Below, piece by piece: positions 25,923 to 36,738 of a DNA stretch of 64,000 bases. The notes below the pieces were generated by a model. It did not search any database. It had not been told where the DNA came from and saw only the letters and a list, made by a program, of their open reading frames with translations. The position numbers and the translations under genes are program-made. This stretch comes from Ideonella dechloratans (GTDB lineage: Bacteria; Pseudomonadota; Gammaproteobacteria; Burkholderiales; Burkholderiaceae_C), in NCBI RefSeq assembly GCF_021049305.1, contig NZ_CP088081.1, positions 310,001 through 374,000 of the forward strand, in the 5' to 3' direction. Positions within the stretch are counted from its first letter, which is position 1. Every line of letters starts with the position of its first letter.

Positions 25923-27539
25923 TCAGGGTGTCGGCGCCAGGCTGGGGTGTGGCCAGTCCGGGGCGGGGGGTGCCTCACCGTCCGGGCGGGGTGTTTGACC
26001 TTCCTCCCACGCCTGCTGCCAGGCCTGCAGGGCCTGGGACGTGGCACCGGCCAGGCCCCGCACCAGGCACACCGCGCTGGCGCCGCAGGCGGCCGCCGCG
26101 CGCGCCTGGTCCGGCTGCAGCACGCCGCCGATGGCCACCACCGGCGTGGGCGAGAGCGCAGCCCACCAGGCCAGGTTGTCCAGGCCCTGCGGGCGCCAGG
26201 GCATGGTCTTGGTGGTGGTTGGCCACACGGGGCCGCAGGCGATGTAGCTCGGCCGCAGGCCGACCGCGCGCGCCAATTCCCAGACGCTGTGGCTGCTCAG
26301 GCCCAGGGCCACGCCCTCGCGCGTGCGGGCTCGCTGCAGGCGGTTGCGCTGCGCGGGGCTCAGGCCGGCCCAGTCCTCCTGGCCCAGGTGCAGGGCGCGG
26401 GCCCCGGCGGCCAGCGCGGTCTCCCAGTGGTCGTTGACCCACAGCGTGACGCCGGCCGCCTCGGCCACCGGCAGGCAGCGGCGGATGGTCTCGGCCAGGG
26501 CCGCGTGCCAAGCCGCGTCGGCGCCGGTGGGCGGGGCCTTGCAGCGCAGCTGCAGGTGGCGCAGCGGCAGACCGGGCTGGCGCAGCAGGGCCAGGGCGGC
26601 CTCGGCGCTGTCCACGATGCCGTAGAGGCCGGGGGCGAAGGCCGGGGGCGCCGGGGCCTCGGCCACCGCCGGGGGCAGGTCGTCCCAGCCCAGCGTGGGC
26701 AGGGTGGCGCCGGGCCGGCCCCAGCCGGGCGTGGCCCAGACCGGCCCGGCGCCCGCGCCCTGCGGCCCGGCCTGGCGCAGCGCGTGGGTGGTCAGCAGCT
26801 TGGCCAGCACCGCGGCATCGGCCACCGGAAAGCCCCGCGCCAGCGCGGCCGCGGCGGCCGTGGCCAGGGTGCAGCCGGTGCCGTGGCTGTGCGGGGTGGC
26901 GATGCGCGGATGCGCCAGGCCGCCGCGGGCCTGCGGGCTGTCCAGCCAGTCCAGGGCCTGGGTTTCGTCCAGCGCATCGCCGCCGGTCAGCAGCACGGCC
27001 TGGGCGCCCAGGGCGCGCAGCGCGGTGGCCTGGGCCGGCAGGGCCTCGGGCCCGGCTTCGTCCTTCTGGCCCAGCAGGGCCGAGGCCTCGCGCCGGTTGG
27101 GGGTCACCAGGGTGGCGCGCGGCAGCAACTCCTCGCGGTAGGCGGTCAGCAGCTCGGCGTCGGCGAAGGGCGCGCCGGTGGAGGCGCGCAGCACCGGGTC
27201 CACCACCAGGGCCAGGTCGGTCTGGTGACGGCGCTGGGCGTCCACCCAGCGGGCCAGCACGCGGGCATTGGCCACGCTGCCCAGCAGGCCGGTCTTGATG
27301 GCCGCGGGCGGCAGGTCCTCGGCCAGGGCGTCCAGCTGGGCCTGCAGCAGGGCGGGGGACAGGGCTTCGACATGGCGCACCGCGCGGCTGTGCTGGGCGG
27401 TGACGGCGGCCACCACCGGGCACAGGTGCACGTCAAAGGCCTGGGCGGCGCGCTGGTCGGCCGAGAGGCCGGCGCCGCCGCCGCTGTCGGTGCCGGCCAC
27501 GCTGGCGATGCGCGGGCGGATCGGGAAATCGCTGCTCAT
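25923..27539 (-). CDS. thiDE: Bifunctional HMP(-P) kinase / thiamine-phosphate synthase (ThiD-ThiE fusion)
   Basis: 538 residues. The ThiD ribokinase fold fills about 8-265: IASVAGTDSGGGAGLSAD, the anion-hole HSHGTGCTLATA. The ThiE TIM barrel fills about 305-515: LWVNDHWETALAAGARALHLGQED, IACGPVWPTTTK and VVAIGGVL. The fusion would phosphorylate hydroxymethylpyrimidine twice and couple HMP-PP to thiazole phosphate. It is the last gene of the thiC-O-S-G-DE operon, 7 bp after thiG. The ThiE half is short in its first strand but keeps the phosphate-binding loops. Confidence 0.95.
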   Translation of the reverse strand: MSSDFPIRPRIASVAGTDSGGGAGLSADQRAAQAFDVHLCPVVAAVTAQHSRAVRHVEALSPALLQAQLDALAEDLPPAAIKTGLLGSVANARVLARWVDAQRRHQTDLALVVDPVLRASTGAPFADAELLTAYREELLPRATLVTPNRREASALLGQKDEAGPEALPAQATALRALGAQAVLLTGGDALDETQALDWLDSPQARGGLAHPRIATPHSHGTGCTLATAAAAALARGFPVADAAVLAKLLTTHALRQAGPQGAGAGPVWATPGWGRPGATLPTLGWDDLPPAVAEAPAPPAFAPGLYGIVDSAEAALALLRQPGLPLRHLQLRCKAPPTGADAAWHAALAETIRRCLPVAEAAGVTLWVNDHWETALAAGARALHLGQEDWAGLSPAQRNRLQRARTREGVALGLSSHSVWELARAVGLRPSYIACGPVWPTTTKTMPWRPQGLDNLAWWAALSPTPVVAIGGVLQPDQARAAAACGASAVCLVRGLAGATSQALQAWQQAWEEGQTPRPDGEAPPAPDWPHPSLAPTP

Positions 27540-27546
27540 GCCGGCC

Positions 27547-28353
27547 TCAACCGATCAGGAAGGGCCGTCCACCCACCGGGGTGCTGGCCACGGCCATGGG
27601 CTGCGGCGCCATCAGGCCGGCCTCGAAGCCAGCGCGGCCGGCCCGCACCGCGGCGCCGAAGGCCGCGGCCATGCGCACCGGGTCGCCCGCCTGGGCCACG
27701 GCGGAATTGAGCAGCACGCCGTCCAGGCCCAGCTCCAGCGCCTGCACCGCGTGCGAGGGCGCACCCAGGCCGGCGTCCACGATCAGCGGCACGCCGGGCA
27801 GGCGGGCGCGCAGGGTGCGCAGCGCGAAGGGGTTGAGCAGGCCCTGGCCCGAGCCGATGGGCGCGGCCCAGGGCATCAGCACCTGGCAGCCCACGTCCAG
27901 CAGGCGCTGGCAAGCCACCAGGTCGTCGGTGCAATAGGGGAAGACCTGGAAGCCTTCGCCCACCAGCGCCTCGGCCGCCTGCACCAGCTCCCAGGGGTCG
28001 GGCTGCAGGGTGTGCTCGTCGCCCACCACCTCCAGCTTGATCCAGGCGGTGTCATAGAGCTCCCGCGCCATGCGGGCCAGGGCGATGGCCTCGCGCGCGC
28101 TGCGGCAGCCGGCGGTGTTGGGCAGCAGGTGGCCGCCGTGCTCCCGCAGGTGGGCGCGCAGGCCGGCGACGAAGCCGTTGTCGCCCCCGGTCAGGGTGCG
28201 CTTGAGGCCCACGGTGAGCACCTGGGCACCGCTGGCGGCCAGCGCGCGGGTCAGCACCTCGGGCGAGGGGTAGCCGGCGGTGCCCAGCAGCAGGCGGCTG
28301 CGCAGCGGCACGCCGTAGACGGTCCAGGGGGAATCGAGTGTGTCGAGGGACAT
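27547..28353 (-). CDS. thiG: Thiazole synthase ThiG
   Basis: 268 residues, a TIM-barrel enzyme that makes the thiazole phosphate of thiamine from 1-deoxy-xylulose 5-phosphate, dehydroglycine and ThiS thiocarboxylate. The Schiff-base Lys is in WIKLEVVGDEHTLQPD (about 107-122). PNTAGCRSAREAIALARMAR and VDAGLGAPSHAVQALELG are conserved ThiG blocks. It begins 5 bp after thiS, and the dehydroglycine comes from ThiO encoded just upstream. Confidence 0.97.
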   Translation of the reverse strand: MSLDTLDSPWTVYGVPLRSRLLLGTAGYPSPEVLTRALAASGAQVLTVGLKRTLTGGDNGFVAGLRAHLREHGGHLLPNTAGCRSAREAIALARMARELYDTAWIKLEVVGDEHTLQPDPWELVQAAEALVGEGFQVFPYCTDDLVACQRLLDVGCQVLMPWAAPIGSGQGLLNPFALRTLRARLPGVPLIVDAGLGAPSHAVQALELGLDGVLLNSAVAQAGDPVRMAAAFGAAVRAGRAGFEAGLMAPQPMAVASTPVGGRPFLIG

Positions 28354-28358
28354 GGGCT

Positions 28359-28574
28359 TCAGCCTCCGACGATGGCTTGGAAGAGAGCGATCTCGTCGCC
28401 CGGTTGCAGCAGGGTGGCCGCGCGCTGGTCACGGGGCACGAAGAAGGCGTTGACCGCGCTGGCCACGGCCTCGGGCGTCAGGCCCTCGGTGGCCAGCAGG
28501 TCGGCCAGGCTCAGGCCGGGCCGCCAGGGCCGCGGTTCACCGTTGAGGGTCACGGTGGGCGTGGTCTCAGGCAT
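28359..28574 (-). CDS. thiS: Sulfur-carrier protein ThiS
   Basis: 71 residues with a ubiquitin-like beta-grasp fold and the obligatory C-terminal Gly-Gly (QAIVGG), which is adenylated and thiocarboxylated to carry sulfur to ThiG. VTLNGEPRPW at the N terminus and AVNAFFVPRDQ are typical. The gene overlaps thiO by 8 bp and precedes thiG by 5 bp. Confidence 0.96.
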   Translation of the reverse strand: MPETTPTVTLNGEPRPWRPGLSLADLLATEGLTPEAVASAVNAFFVPRDQRAATLLQPGDEIALFQAIVGG

Positions 28575-29733
28575 GGGCGGCCTCCTGATGGTGCGCGAGG
28601 GTGGGCAGGCCGAGTCCGGTCAGGGCCTGCTCCACCAGCGCCGGGGCCAGCAGCCAGCCATGGCGGAACAGGCCGTTGATGGCCAGCCAGCCGGGGGCGT
28701 GCTGCACCCAGGGCCGGTGGTCCGGCAGGGCCGGGCGCAGATTGGCCTCCAGGTGGACGATGCGGGCCTCGGCCAGCTCGGGAATGACGCTGTGCGCCGC
28801 GGCCATCAGTTCCACCGCGCTGCGCAGGCTGACCGGCGAGCGGTCCTCGCTGTCGAGCTCGCTGGCGCCCAGCAGCACCAGGTCGCCCGGCCGCGGCACC
28901 AGGTAGACGCGGTGGCGCGGGTGCAGCAGGCGCAGCGGGCGCCGCAGCGGCACGCCGGGGGCGTGCAGCCAGACCACCTCGCCGCGCACCCCGCGCAAGG
29001 TGGGCCGCGGGTCCGATGGGCTCATGGTATGAGCCTGGTCTGGGTTCTCCGGTCGGGCGCCCAGCCCACGGGCGTCGATGGCCAGGTCCACCGTCAGCGT
29101 CTGCCCCTCGTCCAGCGTCAAGCGGTGAGGGGACACCTCGCTCACCCGCCGGCCCCAGTGCCAGGTCACGCCGGGCGCGTCGGCGGCCAGGGCCTCCAGC
29201 AGGGCCGGGCCCAGCACCTGGCCTTCGCCGGGCAGGCGCCAGCCCCACAGCCGCGGGGCCAGGGCGGGCTCCAGGGCCTGCAGGGCCTCGGCGTCCAGCG
29301 GCTGGGCGGCGGGCCAGGCCGGGTCCTGTGCGCGGGCGGCTTCCAGCCGGGCCAGCACCCGCTGGGCCGCGCCCAGGTCGCTGGGGTGGGCCAGCAGCAG
29401 GCTGTCCTGGCGGCGCACCAGGCCTTGCGGCGCATCGGCGCGCGCCGGCAGCCGCCGGGCGATGGCCTGCCACAGGTCCAGCGAGCGCCAGCCCAGGGCG
29501 GCCACGTCGGGCTCGGCCTGGTCCAGCTCGGCCAGCGGGCTGAGCATGCCGGCGGCGGTGAAGCCGGCGGCATGGGGCGCGTGAAACAGGCTGCCGCGGG
29601 CCGGGGCCAGGGCGTCGGGCGCCGGGTCCACCACGCTGACGCGCCAGCCCGCATGGGCCAGGCGCCAGGCCAGCAGCCGGCCCAGCACGCCGGCGCCGGC
29701 AATGCCGGCATGGGGTCGCAATTTGCTCGCCAT
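28567..29733 (-). CDS. thiO: Glycine oxidase ThiO (FAD-dependent)
   Basis: 388 residues, DAO-type flavoprotein. The Rossmann FAD motif is GIAGAGVLGRLLAWRLAHAG (about 9-28); the late FAD-binding block is INGLFRHGWLLAPALVEQAL. In aerobic bacteria ThiO oxidises glycine to the iminoacetate that ThiG needs. Its place between thiC and thiS supports this. It starts one base after the thiC stop. An insert near 225-240 (ARPENPDQAHTMSPSDPRPT) looks longer than usual. Confidence 0.92.
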   Translation of the reverse strand: MASKLRPHAGIAGAGVLGRLLAWRLAHAGWRVSVVDPAPDALAPARGSLFHAPHAAGFTAAGMLSPLAELDQAEPDVAALGWRSLDLWQAIARRLPARADAPQGLVRRQDSLLLAHPSDLGAAQRVLARLEAARAQDPAWPAAQPLDAEALQALEPALAPRLWGWRLPGEGQVLGPALLEALAADAPGVTWHWGRRVSEVSPHRLTLDEGQTLTVDLAIDARGLGARPENPDQAHTMSPSDPRPTLRGVRGEVVWLHAPGVPLRRPLRLLHPRHRVYLVPRPGDLVLLGASELDSEDRSPVSLRSAVELMAAAHSVIPELAEARIVHLEANLRPALPDHRPWVQHAPGWLAINGLFRHGWLLAPALVEQALTGLGLPTLAHHQEAAHA

Positions 29734-29734
29734 C

Positions 29735-31732
<1,998 letters not shown>

Positions 31733-31736
31733 CTAG

Positions 31737-31821
31737 CGCTCTTCTTCCGCCGGTACGAACCGGATCAAGTTCTCGGGTTGGGTGGGTCACCCTCTCAGCG
31801 CTGCGCGCGCACCCCGGAGCG
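31737..31821 (-). ncRNA. TPP riboswitch (THI element)
   Basis: The minus strand carries the conserved TPP aptamer: GGGGTGC near the 5' end, CTGAGA at 31798-31793, GGGTGACCC, then the second sensor arm GAACTTGATCCGGTTCGTAC, CGGCG and GAAGAAG. P1 is closed by CGCTC (31821-31817) with GAGCG (31741-31737). A TACACT -10 box at 31833-31828 would start transcription at the aptamer's 5' end. It lies about 120 nt before thiC. Confidence 0.95.
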
Positions 31822-31859
31822 AGGCGCAGTGTAGCGCGCTGCGCTCCGGAGTGGGGGGC

Positions 31860-32927
31860 TCACTGCACGACCAGTTCGACGCGGCGGTTCTTGGCGCGTC
31901 CCGCCTCGGCGGCGTTGGCGGCCACCGGCACCAGGCTGGCCACGCCCTGGGCCGAGAGACGGGCCGCCGGGATCTGGTACTGCTGGATCAGGGCCTCGAC
32001 CACCGCCTGCGCGCGCTGCTGCGACAGCGTCAGGTTGGCCGCCAGCGTGCCCTGGTTGTCGGTGTGGCCGACGATGTAGACCTTCAGCGCGGGCTGGGCC
32101 TTGAGCAGGCGGGCCATCTCGTCGAGCTGGGCCTTGGACTCGGGCTTGAGCGCGGCCTTGCCGGTGTCGAAGTAGATGCCGTAAAGGGCGATCTTGCCCT
32201 CGGCCTGCAGGCCGTTCTTCAGCGCTTCGGCGTTGACGGTGACCTGGCCGCCCAGCATGGCCTTGGGCTCGGCGATCTCGATGTAGGTGCCGACGAAGGG
32301 GCTGTTGTAGACCTTGCCGGTGTTGACCATCACATGCACGGTGGCACCGTTGCGGCTGAGCGTGCCGTAGCTGAAGAACAGGTCCTCGGTGCCCACCATG
32401 TTCACGCCGCCCAGGCCGCGCATCGCGTCGGCCAGCTTGGGGTCGGACTGGCGGTCGCGGCTGGCCGCGAAGTTGGCCTGCTTGAGCGCGTCGTAGCGGT
32501 CATCGGCAAAGCCGTAGCGCATCTTCTCGCACAAGGGCTGGCTGGGCGTGCAGCTGACCACCGCCTTGAAGCCGGCGGCGGCCAGGGCCTGCTCGTAGTT
32601 GCGATGCACCTCCAGCGGGGTCTTGCCCGGCGGGGCCAGGTAGACCAGGCGGGTGACCTGGCCCTCCACCGTCACCGGCGCGAGGAAGCGGTTCTTGTTG
32701 TCCAGGCCCAGCTTGCCGGGAAAGCTGGTCTGGGCGAAGGACTGCTGCTGGTAGGCGATCAGCCAGGAATCGGTGTAGCGCTGCAGCAGCGGGTGGTCCT
32801 GGCCACCGGCCACATCGGTGGCCCAGCTGGGGGCGGCGGCGGCCGGCATGGCCAGGCTGCCCAGGGTGCAGGCCAGCGCCAGGCCGGCCAGGCCCGCGCG
32901 CAGGCGGGCGTGCATCGAACGGATCAT
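31860..32927 (-). CDS. OmpA-family outer-membrane/peptidoglycan-associated protein
   Basis: 355 residues with a signal peptide (ending MPAAAAP), a central domain of about 190 residues that resembles DUF4892-type regions, and a C-terminal OmpA domain (about 240-350). The OmpA part has GIYFDTGKAALKPES, VYIVGHTDNQG and NRRVELVV, which bind peptidoglycan. The ATG at 32927 has AGGGA 5 bases upstream. Two Cys (SCTPSQPLC) in the central domain may form a disulfide. It is downstream of the Do-type protease gene on the same strand. Confidence 0.9.
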   Translation of the reverse strand: MIRSMHARLRAGLAGLALACTLGSLAMPAAAAPSWATDVAGGQDHPLLQRYTDSWLIAYQQQSFAQTSFPGKLGLDNKNRFLAPVTVEGQVTRLVYLAPPGKTPLEVHRNYEQALAAAGFKAVVSCTPSQPLCEKMRYGFADDRYDALKQANFAASRDRQSDPKLADAMRGLGGVNMVGTEDLFFSYGTLSRNGATVHVMVNTGKVYNSPFVGTYIEIAEPKAMLGGQVTVNAEALKNGLQAEGKIALYGIYFDTGKAALKPESKAQLDEMARLLKAQPALKVYIVGHTDNQGTLAANLTLSQQRAQAVVEALIQQYQIPAARLSAQGVASLVPVAANAAEAGRAKNRRVELVVQ

Positions 32928-33053
32928 CGGAGTCCCTGTCACGGTTGGAATGCAAGGGGGCGGGCGGCGCCCCGGTCCGGGGTTGTACCCCCGTTCCGTG
33001 ACGCGGCCCGCCCTCCAGGCGTGACAGGATGTGACGCCGCCGTGCGCCGTGCC

Positions 33054-34550
33054 TCAGTTCAGCGGCACCGGCACGAACAGGGTCTCGTCGTCGCGCTTGA
33101 TCAGCAGGGCCACCTGCTTGGGGTGGGTCTTGAGCACGGCGCGGATGTCGTCCATGCCCTTGACCGGCTTGCCGTTGATGGCCAGCACGATGTCGCCCTG
33201 CTCGATGCCGGCCCGCGCGGCCGCGCCCTCGGCGTCATCCACCAGCAGGCCGCCGTCCACGCCGGCCTGGCGCTTCTCGTCGCGGCTGAGGCTGCGCAGC
33301 GCCAGGCCCAGCTGCGGGCCTTCGCCGGCGGCGTTGCCGGCCGAGGCGGTCTCGTCCTGCGCCTTGCCCAGCTTGGCCTCGATGGTCTTGCTGCCGTGGT
33401 CGCGCCACAGGGTCAGCGTCACCTTCTCGCCCGGGGCGGCCAGGCCGATCTGGCTGGACAGCGAGCCCGCGTCGGTCACCGGCTTGCCGTTGACCTGGGT
33501 GATCACGTCGCCCGGCTTGATGCCGGCCTCGGCGGCGGCGCTGCCCTTCTCCACCTTGGAGACCAGCGCGCCCTCGGGCTTGGCCATGCCGAAGGAATCG
33601 GCCAGGGCCTGGTTGACCGGCTGGATCATCACGCCCAGGCGGCCGTGCTGCACATGGCCGGTGGCCACGATCTGGTCCTTGACCTTCATCGCGATGTTGA
33701 TCGGGATGGCGAAGGACAGGCCCTGGAAGCCGCCGCTCTGGGTGTAGATCTGGGCGTTGATGCCGATCACCGCGCCGGTGCCGTCGAACAGCGGGCCGCC
33801 GGAGTTGCCGGGGTTTACCGCGGCGTCGGTCTGGATGAAGGGCACCACCGTGTCGTCGGGCAGCGAGCGGCCCTTGGCGCTGACGATGCCCTGGGTGGCC
33901 GTCTGCTCCAGGCCGTAGGGCGCGCCGATGGCCAGCACCCGGTCGCCCACCTCGGCGGCGTCCGAATTGCCCAGGCGCACGGTGGGCAGGTCCTTGGCGG
34001 CGATGCGCAGCACCGCGATGTCGGTCACCGGGTCGGAGCCCAGCACCTTGGCCTCGAACTCGCGGTGGTCGGTCAGGCGCACCGTCACCGTCTTGGCGTC
34101 GCGCACCACGTGGGCGTTGGTCAGGATCAGGCCGTCGGAGGCGATGATGAAGCCCGAGCCCTGGCCGCGGAAGGGCACCTTGCCGTGCGGCTGGCCGCCG
34201 CGCATCTGGAAGCCGGGCATGCCGCGGAAGAAGCGGAAGAAGGGGTCGTTCTGGATGTCCGGCCCGTCCTCGTTCGGGTCGGGCTGGCGCTCGCCCGAGA
34301 CCATCACGCCGACCACGGCCGGGCCGGCCTGCTTGACGATGGCGCGGTAGTCCGGCACCGCGCCGGGGGGCAGCGGCGCCACCGGGGCGGCGGGCACCAC
34401 GGCCGCGGCGGCCGCGGTGGCCACCGGGGTCTTGCTGTCGCCCGAGAACAGGTGCTTGAAGTCGATGGCCCCGGCGCTGCCGGCGGCCACCAGGGCGGTG
34501 GTGGCGGCGGCGGTGACGACGACGGTGGTGAGGGTCTTGGTGGTGCTCAT
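33054..34550 (-). CDS. Periplasmic serine endoprotease, DegP/HtrA (Do) family
   Basis: 498 residues with a signal sequence, a trypsin-like domain and two PDZ domains (about 285-375 and 400-495). The triad is His in LTNAHVV, Asp in VTDIAVLR and Ser in GNSGGPLF. The loop LA-type segment between residues 70 and 110 is Gly/Pro-rich. It degrades or refolds misfolded envelope proteins. It lies 101 bp downstream of the sensor-kinase gene, with phased TGARG repeats in the gap, so the adjacent response regulator probably controls it. Confidence 0.95.
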   Translation of the reverse strand: MSTTKTLTTVVVTAAATTALVAAGSAGAIDFKHLFSGDSKTPVATAAAAAVVPAAPVAPLPPGAVPDYRAIVKQAGPAVVGVMVSGERQPDPNEDGPDIQNDPFFRFFRGMPGFQMRGGQPHGKVPFRGQGSGFIIASDGLILTNAHVVRDAKTVTVRLTDHREFEAKVLGSDPVTDIAVLRIAAKDLPTVRLGNSDAAEVGDRVLAIGAPYGLEQTATQGIVSAKGRSLPDDTVVPFIQTDAAVNPGNSGGPLFDGTGAVIGINAQIYTQSGGFQGLSFAIPINIAMKVKDQIVATGHVQHGRLGVMIQPVNQALADSFGMAKPEGALVSKVEKGSAAAEAGIKPGDVITQVNGKPVTDAGSLSSQIGLAAPGEKVTLTLWRDHGSKTIEAKLGKAQDETASAGNAAGEGPQLGLALRSLSRDEKRQAGVDGGLLVDDAEGAAARAGIEQGDIVLAINGKPVKGMDDIRAVLKTHPKQVALLIKRDDETLFVPVPLN

Positions 34551-34618
34551 CGCGGGAACTCCTGATCGTTCATGGAAGCGCGGTTCAAGCGCATGGCTGC
34601 CATGGTGCGCAGAGGCGA

Positions 34619-34645
34619 TGAGGCCTTCGTGAGGCGAAGATGAAG
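34619..34645. promoter_or_regulatory. Phased direct-repeat operator upstream of the Do protease
   Basis: On the plus strand TGAGG-N6-TGAGG-N6-TGAAG runs from 34619 to 34645, three half-sites at exact 11-bp steps (minus strand: CTTCA-N6-CCTCA-N6-CCTCA). This geometry is that of OmpR/PhoB-class regulators; PmrA/QseB sites are CTTAA-N6-CTTAA. The same arrangement occurs at 38608-38645. Confidence 0.6.
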
Positions 34646-34651
34646 CGAAGG

Positions 34652-35974
34652 TTAGGACGCGGTGGGCCGCGGGCCGGTCGACAGTCGCACCTGCACCCGC
34701 AGCCCCCCCAGCGGTGAATCGCCCAGCGTGATCTGACCGCCGTGGCGCTGGGCCACCGCCTGGGCGATGGCCAGGCCCAGGCCGGTGCCGTCGGCGCGGC
34801 CGCTGTCACGGCGCCAGAAGCGGTCGAAGACGCGCTCGCGCTCGGCCGGCGGAATGCCGGGGCCGTCGTCGTCCACCGTCAGCCGCGGGCCGTCGGCGCT
34901 CACCTGCAGCCGCACCTGGCCGCCTTCGCGGCCGTAGCGCAGTGCGTTGTCGGCCAGGTTGCGCACCAGGGCCGACAGGGCGGCGCGGTCGCCGCGCATC
35001 GGTACCGCCTGCTCGGCCTCCAGGGCCAGCGTGACGTGACGGGCCTGGGCCTGGGGCCAGAGGTCGGCCAGGGCCTCGCCGGCCAGTTCGGCCAAGTCCA
35101 GCGCCTGCGGCTCGGGCGGCGGGCTGCCGGGTTCGTTGCGTGCCAGGGCCAGCAACTGCTCGACCAGGCGCGCGGCGCGGTCGATGCCTTCGCCCAGGGC
35201 CTGGATGGCCGCGCCGCGCTCGGCCTCGGCCGGGGCGTCCTTGAGCGCGCGCAGCTGCAGCTTCAGCGCGGTCAGCGGCGAACGCAGCTCATGGGCCGCG
35301 TCGGCCACGAAGGCGCGCTGGGTGCTCATGCCCTCGTCCAGCCGGGCCAGCAGGGCGTTGAGCGCGGCCACCAGGGGCCGCACCTCGTCGGGCAGTTCGG
35401 CTTCGGGCAGGGGCGACAGGGCGGTGGCGTCGCGCCGGCCCACGTCGCGCGCCAGGCGTTGCAGCGGGGCGGTCAGCAGGTCCACCAGCCACCACAGCAG
35501 GGCCACCAGGGGCAGGGCCAGCCAGGCCAGGGGCGCGACGCTGCGCAGCGCGGCCTGGGCCGCCCGACCGCGGCGGATGCGCTCGGGCTGGGCCACCTGG
35601 ATGACCCGGCCGGCCGAGGCCACCGCGAAGCTGCGCCAGATTTCGCCGCCTACCGCGATGTCGGCCAGGCCCAGCACCGCCTTCTCCGGCAGGGCCTGCT
35701 GCAGCTGAGAGGCGTAGATGCTGCGACCGTCCTCGGTCCAGATCTGCACCACGAAGTCCAGGCGCTGGTCGGCCAGGGCGCGGGCCTGGTCCGGGGCGAT
35801 GGCGCCCTGGTCGCGCAGCGACAGGGCCATCTGCTGCAGCTGGTAGTCGAACAGGGCCTCGGTGTCGGCCAGCACCGCGCGGTAGGTCAGGCCGGCCACG
35901 ATGACGGCGGCGGCCGACAGCACCGCCAGCAGGGACAGCAGCAGCCGCCAGCGCAGCGAGCGCCAGAACCTCAT
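34652..35974 (-). CDS. Sensor histidine kinase, QseC/PmrB-like
   Basis: 440 residues. Two membrane helices (about 10-30 and 145-168) flank a periplasmic domain of about 115 residues, which resembles the 2CSK_N domain of QseC-type sensors. A HAMP segment, the phospho-acceptor AAHELRSPLTALK (about 232-244), and HATPase boxes (LADNALRYG, VDDDGPGIP, GTGLGLAIAQ) follow. The gene overlaps the response-regulator gene by 4 bp (translational coupling). The signal is unknown; the neighbouring protease, OmpA-like protein and ABC genes suggest envelope homeostasis. Confidence 0.94.
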   Translation of the reverse strand: MRFWRSLRWRLLLSLLAVLSAAAVIVAGLTYRAVLADTEALFDYQLQQMALSLRDQGAIAPDQARALADQRLDFVVQIWTEDGRSIYASQLQQALPEKAVLGLADIAVGGEIWRSFAVASAGRVIQVAQPERIRRGRAAQAALRSVAPLAWLALPLVALLWWLVDLLTAPLQRLARDVGRRDATALSPLPEAELPDEVRPLVAALNALLARLDEGMSTQRAFVADAAHELRSPLTALKLQLRALKDAPAEAERGAAIQALGEGIDRAARLVEQLLALARNEPGSPPPEPQALDLAELAGEALADLWPQAQARHVTLALEAEQAVPMRGDRAALSALVRNLADNALRYGREGGQVRLQVSADGPRLTVDDDGPGIPPAERERVFDRFWRRDSGRADGTGLGLAIAQAVAQRHGGQITLGDSPLGGLRVQVRLSTGPRPTAS

Positions 35975-36669
35975 GCCGCGTCCACCGGCGTCAGGAAGTA
36001 GCCCACCCCGCGCACGGTGCCGATGCGTTCGGCCCCCAGCTTGCGCCGCAGCTGGTGCACATAGACCGAGACGGCGTTGCTCTCGATCTCCTCGCCCCAG
36101 CCGTAGAGCTTGTCCTCCAGCTGGGCGCGCGAGAGCAGGGCGCCCGGGCGCTGCATCAGGGCTTCGAGCACCGCGAACTCGCGCGCCGACAGCAGCACCG
36201 GCTCGCCGGCCACCTGCACCTGGCGGGTGGCGGGGTCCAGCACGATGGCGCCGTGGCGCAGCACCGGCTGGGCGCGGCCGCCATGGCGGCGCAGCACGGC
36301 GCGGATGCGGGCGGTCAGCTCGTCGAACTCGAAGGGCTTGACCAGGTAGTCGTCGGCCCCGGTGTCCAGGCCGCGCACCCGGTCGCCCGGGCCGTCGCGC
36401 GCGGTCAGCACGATGACCGGCGTGGTGTCGCTGCGCTGGCGCAGCTCGCCCAGCAGGCTCAGGCCATCGGCGCTCGGATCGCTCGCGGTGCCGGGGCCGC
36501 CCGGGGGCAGGCCCAGGTCCAGCAGCACCAGGTCGAAGCGCTCGGTGCCCAGGGCGGCGCGGGCGGCGGCCAGGTCGCGCACCCAGTCCACGGCAAAGCC
36601 CTCGGGGCGCAGCGCGGCGCGCAGGGCCTCGCCGATCATGCGGTCGTCTTCCACCAGCAAGAGGCGCAT
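35971..36669 (-). CDS. OmpR/PhoB-family response regulator, QseB-like
   Basis: 232 residues: a receiver (1-125) with acidic pair EDD at 7-9, phospho-Asp in LVLLDLGLP (about 52) and Lys in YLVKPFEFDEL, then a winged-helix DNA-binding domain (about 140-228, with SAREFAVLEALMQRPGALLSR). Odd feature: the loop after the phospho-Asp carries about nine extra residues, GGPGTASDPSA, where relatives have DGDG. Likely targets are the two sets of 11-bp-phased TGARG repeats flanking the operon. Confidence 0.95.
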   Translation of the reverse strand: MRLLLVEDDRMIGEALRAALRPEGFAVDWVRDLAAARAALGTERFDLVLLDLGLPPGGPGTASDPSADGLSLLGELRQRSDTTPVIVLTARDGPGDRVRGLDTGADDYLVKPFEFDELTARIRAVLRRHGGRAQPVLRHGAIVLDPATRQVQVAGEPVLLSAREFAVLEALMQRPGALLSRAQLEDKLYGWGEEIESNAVSVYVHQLRRKLGAERIGTVRGVGYFLTPVDAA

Positions 36670-36738
36670 CGGGTCAGGTCACAGGCAAGGGAACACGGGG
36701 CTGCAAGCTTAGCGCGCCGCGCGGCGGCGCCCGGCCGC

